Source of the DNA: Proteus vulgaris
Lineage (GTDB): Bacteria > Pseudomonadota > Gammaproteobacteria > Enterobacterales > Enterobacteriaceae
Length of the DNA stretch: 64,000 bases
NCBI RefSeq assembly: GCF_023100685.1
Contig: NZ_CP090064.1
Location: 1,798,001 to 1,862,000, forward strand
Direction: 5' to 3'
Below are positions 1 through 9,136 of this stretch, in pieces (position 1 is the first letter of the stretch; every line of letters starts with the position of its first letter). Position numbers and translations under genes: made by a program. A model generated the notes under the pieces. The model was not told where the DNA came from, made no database searches, and saw nothing but the letters and a program-made list of their open reading frames with translations.

Positions 1-664
1 TAATACTAATTTTTTGTACATACAAATATGAGTTACCTACTAATCTTATCAGCCAAAATCAAAAACTGTATAAAAATTAGAAATATTTTTATTTTTTGAG
101 AGTTGTGTGTTTTTTTTACATGCAAAAAATGAAAAAAATCGTAGTAATTTAAGAGGAAGGGACACAATGGAGTAAACTAGAAATAATTGCTGATAAAATA
201 GGTTAATTAACAGGTGATAATAAAGTTTTTTTACAATCGTATTAAAATAGATATATAAAAGAAGAGTGGCTATAAATAGATGTATATATAGAGATGTAAA
301 TAAAGTAAAGAATTAAAAGTAGAAGATAATAATTAAATTTTAGTACTTTGTTTATATTTTATAAAAGTTAAATGCTTTAATTGGCTAAAAATAATTAAAT
401 TAACCTTATTAATTTAATTTTAAACAATAACCAATTATTACAATGTGTTACGGTAGTGTTGGGTTTTTTTGTTGCCAATGATAATAAGTAGCATTTAACT
501 TTTGTTAAAATAACAAAGTTATATTGCAAATGAGATTGGTTTTTATTTTTGTTACGCATTAACTAATTAAAAAAATAAACAAACTCTATTTAAATAAGTA
601 TATTTTTATTTTTAATTGTGCATAATATCTCTAATGTTAATTTTCATCGCAAAGGACGTAAAAT
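1..664. other. AT-rich stretch without a gene, upstream of ftnA
   Basis: Very AT-rich, many stop codons in all frames; only trivial ORFs such as a seven-codon one near 129. The last 15 bases hold the AAAGGA ribosome binding site of ftnA (651-656), and CATAAT at 621-626 is a possible -10 element without a convincing -35. I see no RNA gene or repeat here. Confidence 0.6.
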
Positions 665-1168
665 ATGTTACATCAAGATATGATTAATAAATTGAATGAA
701 CAGCTAAATTTAGAGTTTTATTCAGCAAATCTTTATTTACAAATGAGTGCTTGGTGCGACGATAAAGGATTTGATGGTGCAGCTAAGTTTTTAAAAGCAC
801 ATTCTCGTGAAGAAATGGAGCATATGCATCGCTTATTTGATTATTTAAGTGATACAGGTGCGATGCCTTTACTTGGTGCAATTGAAGCGCCACCATCAGA
901 GTTTTCATCACTCTCTGAATTGTTCGATAAAACTTACGAGCATGAAAAACATATTACAGCTGAAATTAATAAATTAGCTCATGTAGCAATGACCACTCAA
1001 GATTATTCAACCTTTAACTTCTTACAATGGTATGTTGCAGAGCAGCATGAAGAAGAAAAATTATTTAAATCAATCTTAGATAAATTAGCAATGGTTGGTG
1101 ATAGTGGTAAAGCTTTATTCTTGTTAGATAAAGATCTGAATACATTATCAACATCTGCACATGTCTAA
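665..1168 (+). CDS. ftnA: Non-haem bacterial ferritin FtnA
   Basis: 167 residues, close to the 165 of E. coli FtnA, and collinear with it throughout. Ferritin is a cytosolic 24-subunit iron-storage shell that oxidises Fe(II) at a di-iron centre. The ferroxidase ligands are visible: Glu17, Glu50 and His53, a further Glu in the YEHEKHIT helix near residue 94, and the EQHEEEKLF helix near 126-132. The start at 665 has AAAGGA eight bases upstream. It is a single-gene unit closed by a hairpin terminator at 1213. Iron regulation is known for the E. coli gene, but I see no clear Fur box here. Confidence 0.95.
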   Translation: MLHQDMINKLNEQLNLEFYSANLYLQMSAWCDDKGFDGAAKFLKAHSREEMEHMHRLFDYLSDTGAMPLLGAIEAPPSEFSSLSELFDKTYEHEKHITAEINKLAHVAMTTQDYSTFNFLQWYVAEQHEEEKLFKSILDKLAMVGDSGKALFLLDKDLNTLSTSAHV

Positions 1169-1212
1169 TTATTCATAAAGCTTCAGATAATAAGTTAATA
1201 AATGAATCATTA

Positions 1213-1248
1213 CGCCCTGCTATAAGTGAATAGTAGGGCGCTTTTTTA
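1213..1248 (+). terminator. Rho-independent terminator of ftnA
   Basis: Arms 1213-1222 and 1231-1240 pair over ten positions with one G.T pair around an eight-base loop, followed by a run of six T from 1242. Confidence 0.85.
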
Positions 1249-1601
1249 TTCTTCTATCATTACCTCTCTTTCTATTCATGCCTTTTATCTCTTCCTTTAC
1301 TAGCACTGTCTATTTTTTATCCTGAATGTGTTGTTGGATGTTATTTATACAGGATGTTTATTTTACGTTTAACTTAATTTGGTTATGTATTGAACTGTTT
1401 AGACTGTCAATGTGGGTATTATATTTTTTTGAAGTGTAAAAATGGGTGATATTTGAAACAGAAACTGCTCTAAATAACATATATTTTGAGTGCTAGTTCA
1501 CAACCTTTTATTTCTAATAAGAAGAAGCGAAGATCTTGACGTAAATTTGCTATAAAATATTTCCATAAATAAAAAAATCACCTGTAATTTAAGAGGTTAT
1601 T

Positions 1602-1994
1602 ATGTCATTAAATACACTTAAGACATCTTGGGGTAAATTATCAGCCATTGCGGTTTTATTCCTAGGTATGTCGTATCAACAAGCATTAGCTCATGCACAT
1701 TTAAAATCACAGTTACCTGCTGAAGGCGCGGCTATTGAGCAGTCACAAGCACCTAAAGTTATCACACTAGATTTTTCTGAAGGCATTGAACTTGCTTTTA
1801 GTAAAATTAAAGTATCAAATGCTGAAGGTAAAGAAATCACAGTAGGAAAACTGAGTTTAGATCCTGTTAACAACACTAAATTATTATTACCTTTAGAAAG
1901 TGATCTGGCTGAAGGCAATTATTTAGTTGATTGGAATGTGGTTTCTGTTGATGGGCACAAGACAAAAGGTTCTTATCAATTTAGTGTAAAATAA
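1602..1994 (+). CDS. yobA: CopC-domain periplasmic protein YobA
   Basis: 130 residues. A signal peptide (hydrophobic segment about 13-28, cleavage after the ALA at 28-30) leaves a mature protein beginning His-Ala-His, the usual N-terminal copper ligand of CopC. The C-terminal SVDGHKTKG segment supplies the conserved Asp and His of the CopC fold. It probably binds Cu(II) in the periplasm and works with the membrane protein encoded next. The yobA stop and the yebZ start share one base (TAATG), so translation is coupled. AAGAGG at 1591-1596 is the ribosome binding site. Confidence 0.9.
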   Translation: MSLNTLKTSWGKLSAIAVLFLGMSYQQALAHAHLKSQLPAEGAAIEQSQAPKVITLDFSEGIELAFSKIKVSNAEGKEITVGKLSLDPVNNTKLLLPLESDLAEGNYLVDWNVVSVDGHKTKGSYQFSVK

Positions 1995-2890
1995 TGACAC
2001 CTGAAGACGTTTATATTTTATGCCGTTTCTTTCATTTTGTGGCAGTCATGTTTATGTTCGGACTGAGCTTCTCGGCTGCCATTCTTGCAAAAGATAAGTT
2101 TGTTCCTCTTATTCAAGTCCGTTTACGCCCTGCATTAGCCATCAGTACTATTACAGTCTTTATTACGACTTATCTATGGATGGCTGTACAATCTGGCATT
2201 ATGGGTGATGGGTGGGAGGATGCTTGGTCACTTGAAATATGGAAAGCGGTATTAGGTACTTCATTTGGTCAGGTTTGGCAATGGCAGTTGATATTAGCAA
2301 CTCTTGCTTTATCTGTATTATTTATACACCAACGCTATATTCGTAATTTTTCTTTATTAATAATTGCGTCAATTATGTTGATCCTACATGCGTCTATCGG
2401 ACATGGTGCTATGTTTACAGGATCAGAAGCAACCTTTTATAAAGTTAATCAAAGTATTCATCTTATTAGTGCCGCGTATTGGTTTGGTGGTTTATGGCCA
2501 TTTGTTGCTTGTTTACAATTTTTGCGTAATAAAGATGAGCTTGCAGAAGGGATGATCAAGCCAATTATTGGCACAATGAAGAGATTTTCATTATTTGGTC
2601 ATGTTGCTGTTTTATTAGTTACCATCACGGGTGTTATTAGTGCTGTTATGCTCATTCCAGGGTGGCCAGCAATACACTTATCATCAGAATATCAAAGCAT
2701 GTTATGGCTTAAAATCAGCTTAGTTATGCTAATGCTAGGTTTGGCTGTAATTAATCGTTATGTTTTGGTGCCTCATATTCGTAAGAAAAATAATTTTCAG
2801 TGGTTGCTAATTAATAGCTGGTTTGAACTATTACTTGGAACTATGGTTATTTTTACTGTTGCCATCTTTGCGATTAACTCACCTGTATAG
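1994..2890 (+). CDS. yebZ: CopD-family inner-membrane protein YebZ
   Basis: 298 residues, about eight transmembrane helices, the CopD family (E. coli YebZ is about 290). Conserved family features include HFVAVMFMFG near the N-terminus, HASIGHGAM around 135, and SIHLISAAYWFGGLWP around 155, with histidines suited to copper or haem binding. It probably moves or handles copper across the inner membrane together with the CopC-like YobA just upstream. The start codon overlaps the yobA stop; yebY follows after 47 bases in the same direction. Confidence 0.88.
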   Translation: MTPEDVYILCRFFHFVAVMFMFGLSFSAAILAKDKFVPLIQVRLRPALAISTITVFITTYLWMAVQSGIMGDGWEDAWSLEIWKAVLGTSFGQVWQWQLILATLALSVLFIHQRYIRNFSLLIIASIMLILHASIGHGAMFTGSEATFYKVNQSIHLISAAYWFGGLWPFVACLQFLRNKDELAEGMIKPIIGTMKRFSLFGHVAVLLVTITGVISAVMLIPGWPAIHLSSEYQSMLWLKISLVMLMLGLAVINRYVLVPHIRKKNNFQWLLINSWFELLLGTMVIFTVAIFAINSPV

Positions 2891-2937
2891 ATTGTTATAT
2901 AATCGTAAAAATCTAATTTATTAAGTGAGATATAAAC

Positions 2938-3279
2938 ATGAAACGTTTTATATTAGCGGGAATGTTAATGCTTTTCTCTTTTCAAGCATTTTCTGCTCCA
3001 ATTTCCACTGTAAGTAAGCTTCAATTTGGTGATGATTGGCCATTTACACGAGAAGAGGTAATGCTTAATTGCCGTGCTGATGGCGCTTGGTTTGTGATTA
3101 ATCCAGCAACATTAGTTCAGTATCCACTTAATGAAATTGCTATGAAACAGATGGAAAGTGGAAAAGTTAAGGCGCAGCTAATCGATATTATTTTACTTCC
3201 AGATCCTAATTCTCCTGAAAAGAAAAAATCAGTAGAAGCTATTCAAGGTGCATTTAAAGCACTTTGCGAAAGTAATTAA
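2938..3279 (+). CDS. yebY: YebY family (DUF2511) exported protein
   Basis: 113 residues with a cleavable signal peptide (hydrophobic core 5-16, FSA site near 18-20). The rest matches YebY/DUF2511, a small periplasmic protein that travels with yobA-yebZ in enterobacteria. Two cysteines (one in [11 protein letters not shown], one in ALCESN at the C-terminus) could form a disulfide. Biochemical role is not established as far as I know; the operon suggests copper homeostasis. It is the last gene of the yobA-yebZ-yebY unit. Confidence 0.85.
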   Translation: MKRFILAGMLMLFSFQAFSAPISTVSKLQFGDDWPFTREEVMLNCRADGAWFVINPATLVQYPLNEIAMKQMESGKVKAQLIDIILLPDPNSPEKKKSVEAIQGAFKALCESN

Positions 3280-3465
3280 TCAAGTGATTAATAATTGAAA
3301 GTGGAATTTTTTATTTCTATTTTATTGATTTAATAAATAAATTTCACTTGAGATTAATTTTTGAATAGAAAAGAGTGTGCGATTGATTTGTTTACTGGAT
3401 ATTTACATATTGTTAGCTAATATTTAACAGTAGGTTGTGAAATAGAAAGGTCTGAGTGAGTCCTC

Positions 3466-3566
3466 GATTTTTTTGTTTACGCAGTAATCAGTAATTACTT
3501 TTTAGCGCACGGCTCGCAATGAGCCTTTTCCCTAAGCCAGATAAATGATTTATCTGGCTTTTTTTA
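3466..3566 (+). ncRNA. sdsR: SdsR (RyeB) small RNA
   Basis: The stretch 3499-3530 has the SdsR core as I know it from E. coli: TTTTAGCGCACGGCTC, a short loop, GAGCC, then TTTTCCCT, followed by a long terminator hairpin. Synteny agrees: in E. coli sdsR lies beside yebY, and here it lies between yebY and yebV. SdsR is a sigma-S-dependent, Hfq-bound trans-acting RNA of about 104 nt. The 3' end is set by the T-run ending at 3566. The 5' end (about 3466) is placed by analogy only; I could not identify the sigma-S -10 element with certainty. Confidence 0.78.
3534..3566 (+). terminator. Terminator hairpin of SdsR
   Basis: Perfect 12-bp stem: 3534-3545 pairs with 3549-3560 around a three-base loop, then eight T (3559-3566). 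It forms the 3' end of SdsR and would also stop read-through from yebY. Confidence 0.9.
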
Positions 3567-3583
3567 TGTTGCTTTAACATCTC

Positions 3584-3826
3584 TTATGCCACTTTTAAGA
3601 TCCAATGGTGGTTTTCTTTGTCATAAGCATGGCGATAAAGCAGAATATTTTTATCTTTCAATTGAGCCGGAATGCTCGTGTTTTCATCCCATCCATCTAG
3701 TTGCATGCAAAACTCTGTATCATAATCACATGGAATATGAATATAAGTTAATTGATTATCAGAAGAGTGTTTCAAAGTAATATCTTCAATTTCATAGCAA
3801 GCAATTTTTAACGTTGTTTTCTTCAT
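3584..3826 (-). CDS. yebV: YebV family (DUF1480) protein
   Basis: 80 residues, matching E. coli YebV (78) through most of its length: an EIED segment near the N-terminus, then CMQLDGWDENTSIPAQL and a C-terminal LYRHAYD...WILKVA. Function unknown. AGGAGT lies just upstream of the ATG. In E. coli it follows letB and rsmF; here rsmF is missing from the interval and yebV is separated from letB by a minus-strand terminator. The opposite-strand ORF at the same place is a shadow. Confidence 0.85.
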   Translation of the reverse strand: MKKTTLKIACYEIEDITLKHSSDNQLTYIHIPCDYDTEFCMQLDGWDENTSIPAQLKDKNILLYRHAYDKENHHWILKVA

Positions 3827-3969
3827 ATTATTACTCCTGCTTAGGCGATGTTTTGTTGTGTTCCGTTATGTTTTGTTGGTGGCATTTATTCTGAATAATG
3901 CTTTTCGACCAAACAAAATTAAGCATAGTATAAATGGAATTCATTTCCAAAATATATTTCACAAATAAA

Positions 3970-4000
3970 AAAAGCGGATCATTTTTTGTGATCCGCTTTA
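3970..4000 (-). terminator. Terminator of the letA-letB operon
   Basis: 11-bp perfect stem, 3971-3981 with 3989-3999, seven-base loop. On the minus strand it is followed by TTTTTTTATTT, the expected U-tract. Confidence 0.85.
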
Positions 4001-4036
4001 AATAACTAGTAGGAAATAAGGGGGAATTATCTTATT

Positions 4037-6355
4037 TTATGGCTTTGGTATCGCAGTTCCCCATTCATCCCAATCTTTAGGCTCTTTTGCATTTAAAATG
4101 AAATTCTGTTCCTGTTTCGCTTTTGATTGTAGTGGCGTGGAAGGTGGCGTTGCAAATGTAATACCTCCACGTATAAATTGTTTAAATGTCCCACTTCGTA
4201 TAACGCCACCCGTTAAACCAAAGGAGAAGTTATATCCAGAAGAGAGCCAGAATTCGGTATTATTTCTAACAAGGTATTGATATTTTTTACTAATTCGAAT
4301 GTGAATTAAGACTCTATCAGACATGTTTCCTAACTCAAGTCCCGTCACAGCACCAACTTCAAGACCTCGATAATAAATAGGCGTACCAATTTGTACTGAG
4401 CCAGCTTCTGTGGCATTTAAGACAAGATTTAACCCATCAAGATAGCGAGAGTCTGTAATGTTAGATGTTTGAAGTTCAAATTGACGATAAACACCACCAT
4501 TACCAGGTTCTGCTTTAATGTATGGCTGAATTAGGGAGTCTAGGTTATCTAATCCTGATGCTGTTAGCTCTGGTGTGACAACAGCAAAGCGACTACCTGA
4601 TCTTGCAAATGTTTTTACATAATCAGGGTAGAGTACTGCCGAAACCGTCACAGCTTTTCTATCTGGCGAGAGGATCAGTGATTCAACCTGACCAATATCA
4701 ATGCCTAAATAACGAATAGGCATGCCTTCAGAAAGCTTACTAGCATCGTAAGTTTTTAAAATGATTTGAGCACCAATAGCCCTAGCACTGGTTTCTGATG
4801 AATAGAGTTTGTAACGTGAGGCGTTATTGTTGATATTTTCAAAGTTATCGAAGCTAATAGCACCTTTTAAGGCTCTATTTAATGGTGTCGCTTCAACGGT
4901 TAATCCTGAACCATTGACGGAAACTTTTGCCGCACCTTCAGTCCAGAAAACACTTTTTTCAGTAAGAAGGTGGCGATATTGTTTGGAAATATAAACATCA
5001 ATATCAAACTCATCAATTAATGGTCTGACATCAGTGATTTCACCAACCTGAAATTGATGGTAAAGCACGACAGAGCCTTTTTGAATACCCGGAAGGCTGG
5101 AGGCTTTTAACGTTAATGTCACTGGTAATTCATTACCATTGATGCTTGCTTTAGCAAAAAAATCATTGCGATACAGACGGTACTGCTCTTTAGGGGTACC
5201 TTTGTTACCTTGAATAAGATGAATACCGCCTTCAAGCCATTCTTGAGGAGAAGCACCTTGAATATCAATACCATTTAAGCCCATATTGACGTTTATTCGG
5301 CTATTGGCAACAAACTTGCTGTCCTCATAAATATAATGTTTATATTCAGGGGCGATAATAACATCGAAGATAACACCATCATCACTTATATTACGTTGTA
5401 TGACTTGGCCAATAGTTATGCCTCTAAAGAGAATAGGTTGTCCTGCATCGACGCCCCAACTTTCTTCACTAGTTAGAGAAAGAATTAATCCATCTTCACC
5501 ATATATTGCTTTACCCGCCTCAACAGAGGTAGCCGATTGTAAAACAAACTGCTGGTTTTCTTGTGCTGGTTGACTGTTTTCTGGGGAGTCAAAAGCTATC
5601 GCACCGTTAATTAAAGCAGAAACACTTTCCATTTTAACGGACACGCCACTTTTTAAATTAAAATTACCTTGGAATCCAGATACATTCCAAAAATGGCTGT
5701 CTTGACGAATTAAATGTGAATATTGTTTATCAATACTTAATTCAATAAAAACGCCTTGGTTGTCAGGGCGAATTGCGTAGCTATAAACTTTCCCTACGGG
5801 AACTTGGCGGTAATAAACTTGAGAGTCAACATTGAGTGATCCCAGTTTATCTGCAGTTAAGGTAATTAATTGCTGGTTTTTATCAATATTTGCTTGAGGG
5901 CGAACTTCTTGAGCAATAAATTTAAACTGCTTTTCACCATCACCAGGTAGCATACTGATGTAGTTACCACCTACTAAAGCATCTAGCCCTGATACACCTG
6001 ATAGGCTCGCTTTAGGTGTAACAAGCCAAAATTGCGTATTTTTCCGTAATGCAGAAGCAAGATTTTTTCGTACATCAGCTGTCACAATAACTCTGCGTAA
6101 GTCATCGCTTAAGGTGATATCTTTAACTATTCCTACATCAACGCCTTGATAGCGGATTGGTGTTCTACCAGAGACAATCCCTGAAGCAGATTGAAAATCA
6201 ATCGTAATTTGTACGCCTTTATCTTGCCAATGTTGGAAAAGCAACCAACTTGCAATAAAAATGGCGATAACAGGGAGTAGCCAAAATGTCGAAATTCTAC
6301 GCTTGCGGCGTATTTGGGCTTGTGTTTCCTGAGCGTCGTTTTCTTCGTGTTGCAT
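4037..6355 (-). CDS. letB: LetB (YebT), MCE-domain lipid transport tunnel
   Basis: 772 residues from the ATG at 6355, which has a GGGA-type site upstream and gives the expected N-terminus: short cytosolic tail, RRKRR, one transmembrane helix (about 23-42). A longer reading frame to 6424 is not needed. LetB forms stacked hexameric MCE rings that make a periplasmic tunnel for lipids between the inner and outer membranes. I count six MCE repeats by their starts (for example TPIRYQGVDVG, QVYYRQVPVG, PILFRGITIG, VVLYHQFQVG, PIRYLGIDIG, PIYYRGLEVG). E. coli LetB has seven in 877 residues, so one ring is missing. The start overlaps the end of letA by 59 bases. Confidence 0.92.
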   Translation of the reverse strand: MQHEENDAQETQAQIRRKRRISTFWLLPVIAIFIASWLLFQHWQDKGVQITIDFQSASGIVSGRTPIRYQGVDVGIVKDITLSDDLRRVIVTADVRKNLASALRKNTQFWLVTPKASLSGVSGLDALVGGNYISMLPGDGEKQFKFIAQEVRPQANIDKNQQLITLTADKLGSLNVDSQVYYRQVPVGKVYSYAIRPDNQGVFIELSIDKQYSHLIRQDSHFWNVSGFQGNFNLKSGVSVKMESVSALINGAIAFDSPENSQPAQENQQFVLQSATSVEAGKAIYGEDGLILSLTSEESWGVDAGQPILFRGITIGQVIQRNISDDGVIFDVIIAPEYKHYIYEDSKFVANSRINVNMGLNGIDIQGASPQEWLEGGIHLIQGNKGTPKEQYRLYRNDFFAKASINGNELPVTLTLKASSLPGIQKGSVVLYHQFQVGEITDVRPLIDEFDIDVYISKQYRHLLTEKSVFWTEGAAKVSVNGSGLTVEATPLNRALKGAISFDNFENINNNASRYKLYSSETSARAIGAQIILKTYDASKLSEGMPIRYLGIDIGQVESLILSPDRKAVTVSAVLYPDYVKTFARSGSRFAVVTPELTASGLDNLDSLIQPYIKAEPGNGGVYRQFELQTSNITDSRYLDGLNLVLNATEAGSVQIGTPIYYRGLEVGAVTGLELGNMSDRVLIHIRISKKYQYLVRNNTEFWLSSGYNFSFGLTGGVIRSGTFKQFIRGGITFATPPSTPLQSKAKQEQNFILNAKEPKDWDEWGTAIPKP

Positions 6356-7565
6356 AAGTATCCCATAGTAAACGACTATCCAACCATTCAACGGCAAGGA
6401 TAGTAAGAATAACCGCAGTACCAAAATAAAAAGCTGCTGGGCCCATTGTGAACGTCATCAGTTGATCTCGATTAATTAATGACATCATCAGTGCGATCAC
6501 AAAGAGATCAAGCATGGACCATCGTCCTATCCAAGAGACAAAACGGTATAATTTCATACGTAATAGAGGGTGAATGTGAGAATCAAAATGAATACTCAAC
6601 AATAGACCCAACATAATAATAATTTTGAAAAAAGGCACAAAAATACTGGCAATAAAAACGATAATAGCAATAGGGGTATTACCTGAATTTACCAAGGCAA
6701 TGACGCCAGAAAAAATGGTATCTTCGGTGCGTTGGCCATTTAAATAAAAAATAGAAATAGGTAATAAATTTGCAGGTAATAATAAAATAATCGCTGCAAT
6801 TAATGCTGCCCATGTTTTCTGCAAACTCATTGGTTGTCTTGGGGTGTAGCAAGATTTACAACGTGGGCAATGTGTTGAAGGCATTTTTTTAAAATGATAA
6901 TGGCAAGCATGGCATGTTGCTGGGCTTCGTTGGATCTCTTTTTGTGGATAAAATTGTTGCCAAAGTTGGTCCATATTAATATTAATCAGCATCAATAAGC
7001 TTAGTAGCATTAAAGAAACAAAAGCAATTAACCCATTGCCAATATAAACCGTGGCATAATCACCTAATTTTATTGTTGCAACACCCAGCCCAATCAAATA
7101 AACATCTAGCATTACCCATTCTTTTAATTTGCCAAGCATTAAAAGTACTGGACGTAAATTTAAACGTAAACGCGCGCCTAAATGAAGATACAAAATAGCA
7201 ATAGGGAGACTAAGTGGGGCGGCGACAGCACAAAAGAGAACCATAGTTGCAGTAAGAGGAGAGCCTTGCTCTGACATCATACGAATACCATCAAGCACGT
7301 TGGCGGTTATCATTGTGCCCAATAAATGGATTTTGATTAATGGTTGAGTAAATGCAATAGATGCCAAGATTAGCATTGTAATCGACAAAATAAGTAAGCG
7401 AGTTAGTGACCAGTCTCGATAAGAGGCAAGTTTAGCTTGGCAACGTGGACAGTACGCATCTTCTCCACGCTTAAGCGCAAGGGGAAGAGCCACAAGATGG
7501 TCACATTCTTGGCAGCGTATTGATTTTATTTTGTTAATTGCGATATTGTTCTCAGTGTTGCTCAT
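6297..7565 (-). CDS. letA: LetA (YebS), PqiA-family inner-membrane partner of LetB
   Basis: 422 residues. Two PqiA-type halves, each with a zinc-ribbon (Cys18/Cys21/Cys39/Cys42, and a second CHAC...CPRC pair near 215-240) followed by four transmembrane helices. LetA is thought to load or unload lipid at the inner-membrane end of the LetB tunnel. The C-terminus is basic (TRRKRRSG). The gene overlaps letB by 59 bases and both end at the terminator at 3970. It is transcribed divergently from msrC across 263 bases. Confidence 0.92.
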   Translation of the reverse strand: MSNTENNIAINKIKSIRCQECDHLVALPLALKRGEDAYCPRCQAKLASYRDWSLTRLLILSITMLILASIAFTQPLIKIHLLGTMITANVLDGIRMMSEQGSPLTATMVLFCAVAAPLSLPIAILYLHLGARLRLNLRPVLLMLGKLKEWVMLDVYLIGLGVATIKLGDYATVYIGNGLIAFVSLMLLSLLMLININMDQLWQQFYPQKEIQRSPATCHACHYHFKKMPSTHCPRCKSCYTPRQPMSLQKTWAALIAAIILLLPANLLPISIFYLNGQRTEDTIFSGVIALVNSGNTPIAIIVFIASIFVPFFKIIIMLGLLLSIHFDSHIHPLLRMKLYRFVSWIGRWSMLDLFVIALMMSLINRDQLMTFTMGPAAFYFGTAVILTILAVEWLDSRLLWDTYATRRKRRSGNTSPNTPQA

Positions 7566-7828
7566 TAATTCGCCTAAGTTAGCTTTCTTAAGAGTTATCG
7601 TTTGATTAAGCTAAAAAAAAGTACCTATACTCAATGGTTCACAAGTTACCATTTTTATTATATTTATGCCTTTCATTTTACAATAATAAGAGTCTGATTT
7701 TTTTTGTAGATGTTAAGGAAGTTTTATCGTTTTTTTACCCAATTCTTGAAAATGGAGTATTCAACCTCAAGATAAAATAGGCTAAATTACGAGTATGTTA
7801 TCTATTTTAGTTATGTAAATAGGGTTTA

Positions 7829-8329
7829 ATGATGCCAAATTCGCTTTTTTATCAGGAACTCACTGATAATTTGTCAGCCTTGTTGTCTGGTGAAAATGAT
7901 CTTATCGCATCACTTGCTAATACCAGCGCACTTCTTTTCGAGAAGTTAGATACGATAAATTGGGTTGGGTTTTATCTTAATGATGGTGATTCATTAGTTC
8001 TTGGTCCATTTCAAGGTAAAATTGCTTGTGTCAGGATAGGTTTTGGAAAAGGAGTTTGCGGAACTGCATACTCCGAAAACAGAATTTTAAGAGTGGATGA
8101 CGTTCATCAATTTAGTGGACATATTGCTTGTGACAGTGCAAGTCAGTCTGAAATTGTTCTACCTCTAGAGGTGAATGGACAAATTATAGGCGTTCTCGAT
8201 ATTGATAGCCCTATTTTTAATCGTTTTGATAAAAAAGATGAAAATGGGCTTAAAGCGTTGTGTGACGTGCTCTGCGAGCATTTAAAAACTTGTCATACAG
8301 CAAAATATTGTGAATTTTGTGTAAGTTAA
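7829..8329 (+). CDS. msrC: Free methionine-(R)-sulfoxide reductase (YebR)
   Basis: 166 residues, a single GAF domain. It reduces free Met-R-sulfoxide in the cytosol using thioredoxin. The three cysteines that define the family are present: Cys67 (KIACVRIG), Cys77 (GKGVCGTAY) and Cys101 (HIACDSAS), equal to E. coli Cys84, 94 and 118. Two ATGs stand in tandem at 7829 and 7832; either could start. proQ lies 95 bases downstream in the same direction, as in E. coli. Confidence 0.93.
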   Translation: MMPNSLFYQELTDNLSALLSGENDLIASLANTSALLFEKLDTINWVGFYLNDGDSLVLGPFQGKIACVRIGFGKGVCGTAYSENRILRVDDVHQFSGHIACDSASQSEIVLPLEVNGQIIGVLDIDSPIFNRFDKKDENGLKALCDVLCEHLKTCHTAKYCEFCVS

Positions 8330-8424
8330 CAGGCGTTTGCCATAGAAATTGTTGGCAACACTATTATAATGTCGCTTGTTCATGCCTGCGCTGGTTGGCA
8401 AAACCGTTGTAATCAGGAAATTTC

Positions 8425-9117
8425 ATGGAAAATCAACCTAAGTTGAATAGTAGTAAAGAAATCATCGCTTTTTTAGCTGAACGTTTCCCTAAGTGTTTTA
8501 TTGCTGAGGGCGAAGCTCGCCCTTTGAAAGTTGGCATTTTTCAAGATCTTGTTGAAGCTCTAAAAGATGAAGCTGAATTAAGCAAAACACAGTTACGTTC
8601 CGCATTACGCTTATATACCTCAAGTTGGCGCTACCTTTATGGAGTTAAAGAAGGGGCAAAACGTGTCGATTTGGATGGTAATGACTGCGGCGAACTGGAA
8701 GCTGAGCATATTGAACATGCTCGTACACAATTAGCAGAAGCCAAGGCGCGCGTTCAAGCTCAAAGAGCTGAACAACGTGCTAAAAAGCGCGAAGCTGAAG
8801 GTGATAAGGAGACCAGTAAACGTCCGGCAGCGAAAAAGCCAAATAATACGCGTCGTCAGACACCTAAAGAAGGTGAAAAACGGCAGCCTCGTCCTCAAAA
8901 AGCGGCTCAAGCTCCTCGTAAAGCACCACGCCAAAATACTGAAAAGTTAATTCCAGTAACAGACACATCAGTTCTTACTGTTGGTCAATCGCTGAAAGTT
9001 AACGTCGGTAGTAGCGTGATGAATGCGACAGTGCTAGAGATAGCAAAAGAGGGTGTACGTGTACAATTGCCTAACGGTTTGGCAATGAATGTACGCACGG
9101 AACATTTAAAGTTCTGA
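8425..9117 (+). CDS. proQ: RNA chaperone ProQ
   Basis: 230 residues with the ProQ plan: an N-terminal FinO domain (about 1-125, with [13 protein letters not shown]), a basic Lys/Arg/Ala/Pro-rich linker (about 125-175) and a C-terminal Tudor-like domain ([15 protein letters not shown] to the LKF end). It binds structured small RNAs and mRNA 3' ends in the cytosol; osmoregulation of ProP is its classical phenotype. prc starts 19 bases after the stop, so the two are probably one transcript. Confidence 0.95.
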   Translation: MENQPKLNSSKEIIAFLAERFPKCFIAEGEARPLKVGIFQDLVEALKDEAELSKTQLRSALRLYTSSWRYLYGVKEGAKRVDLDGNDCGELEAEHIEHARTQLAEAKARVQAQRAEQRAKKREAEGDKETSKRPAAKKPNNTRRQTPKEGEKRQPRPQKAAQAPRKAPRQNTEKLIPVTDTSVLTVGQSLKVNVGSSVMNATVLEIAKEGVRVQLPNGLAMNVRTEHLKF

Positions 9118-9136
9118 TACGGAGGCCAACCAGAGC

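Noticed and set aside
3586..3780. Plus-strand ORF of 64 codons opposite yebV
   Set aside because: Fully antisense to a recognised gene and without a good ribosome site.
6356..6424. 23-residue N-terminal extension of LetB
   Set aside because: It overlaps letA more deeply, has no family support, and the ATG at 6355 gives the expected tail and anchor.
8731..8934. Minus-strand ORF inside proQ
   Set aside because: Antisense of the Lys/Arg/Ala linker; shadow.
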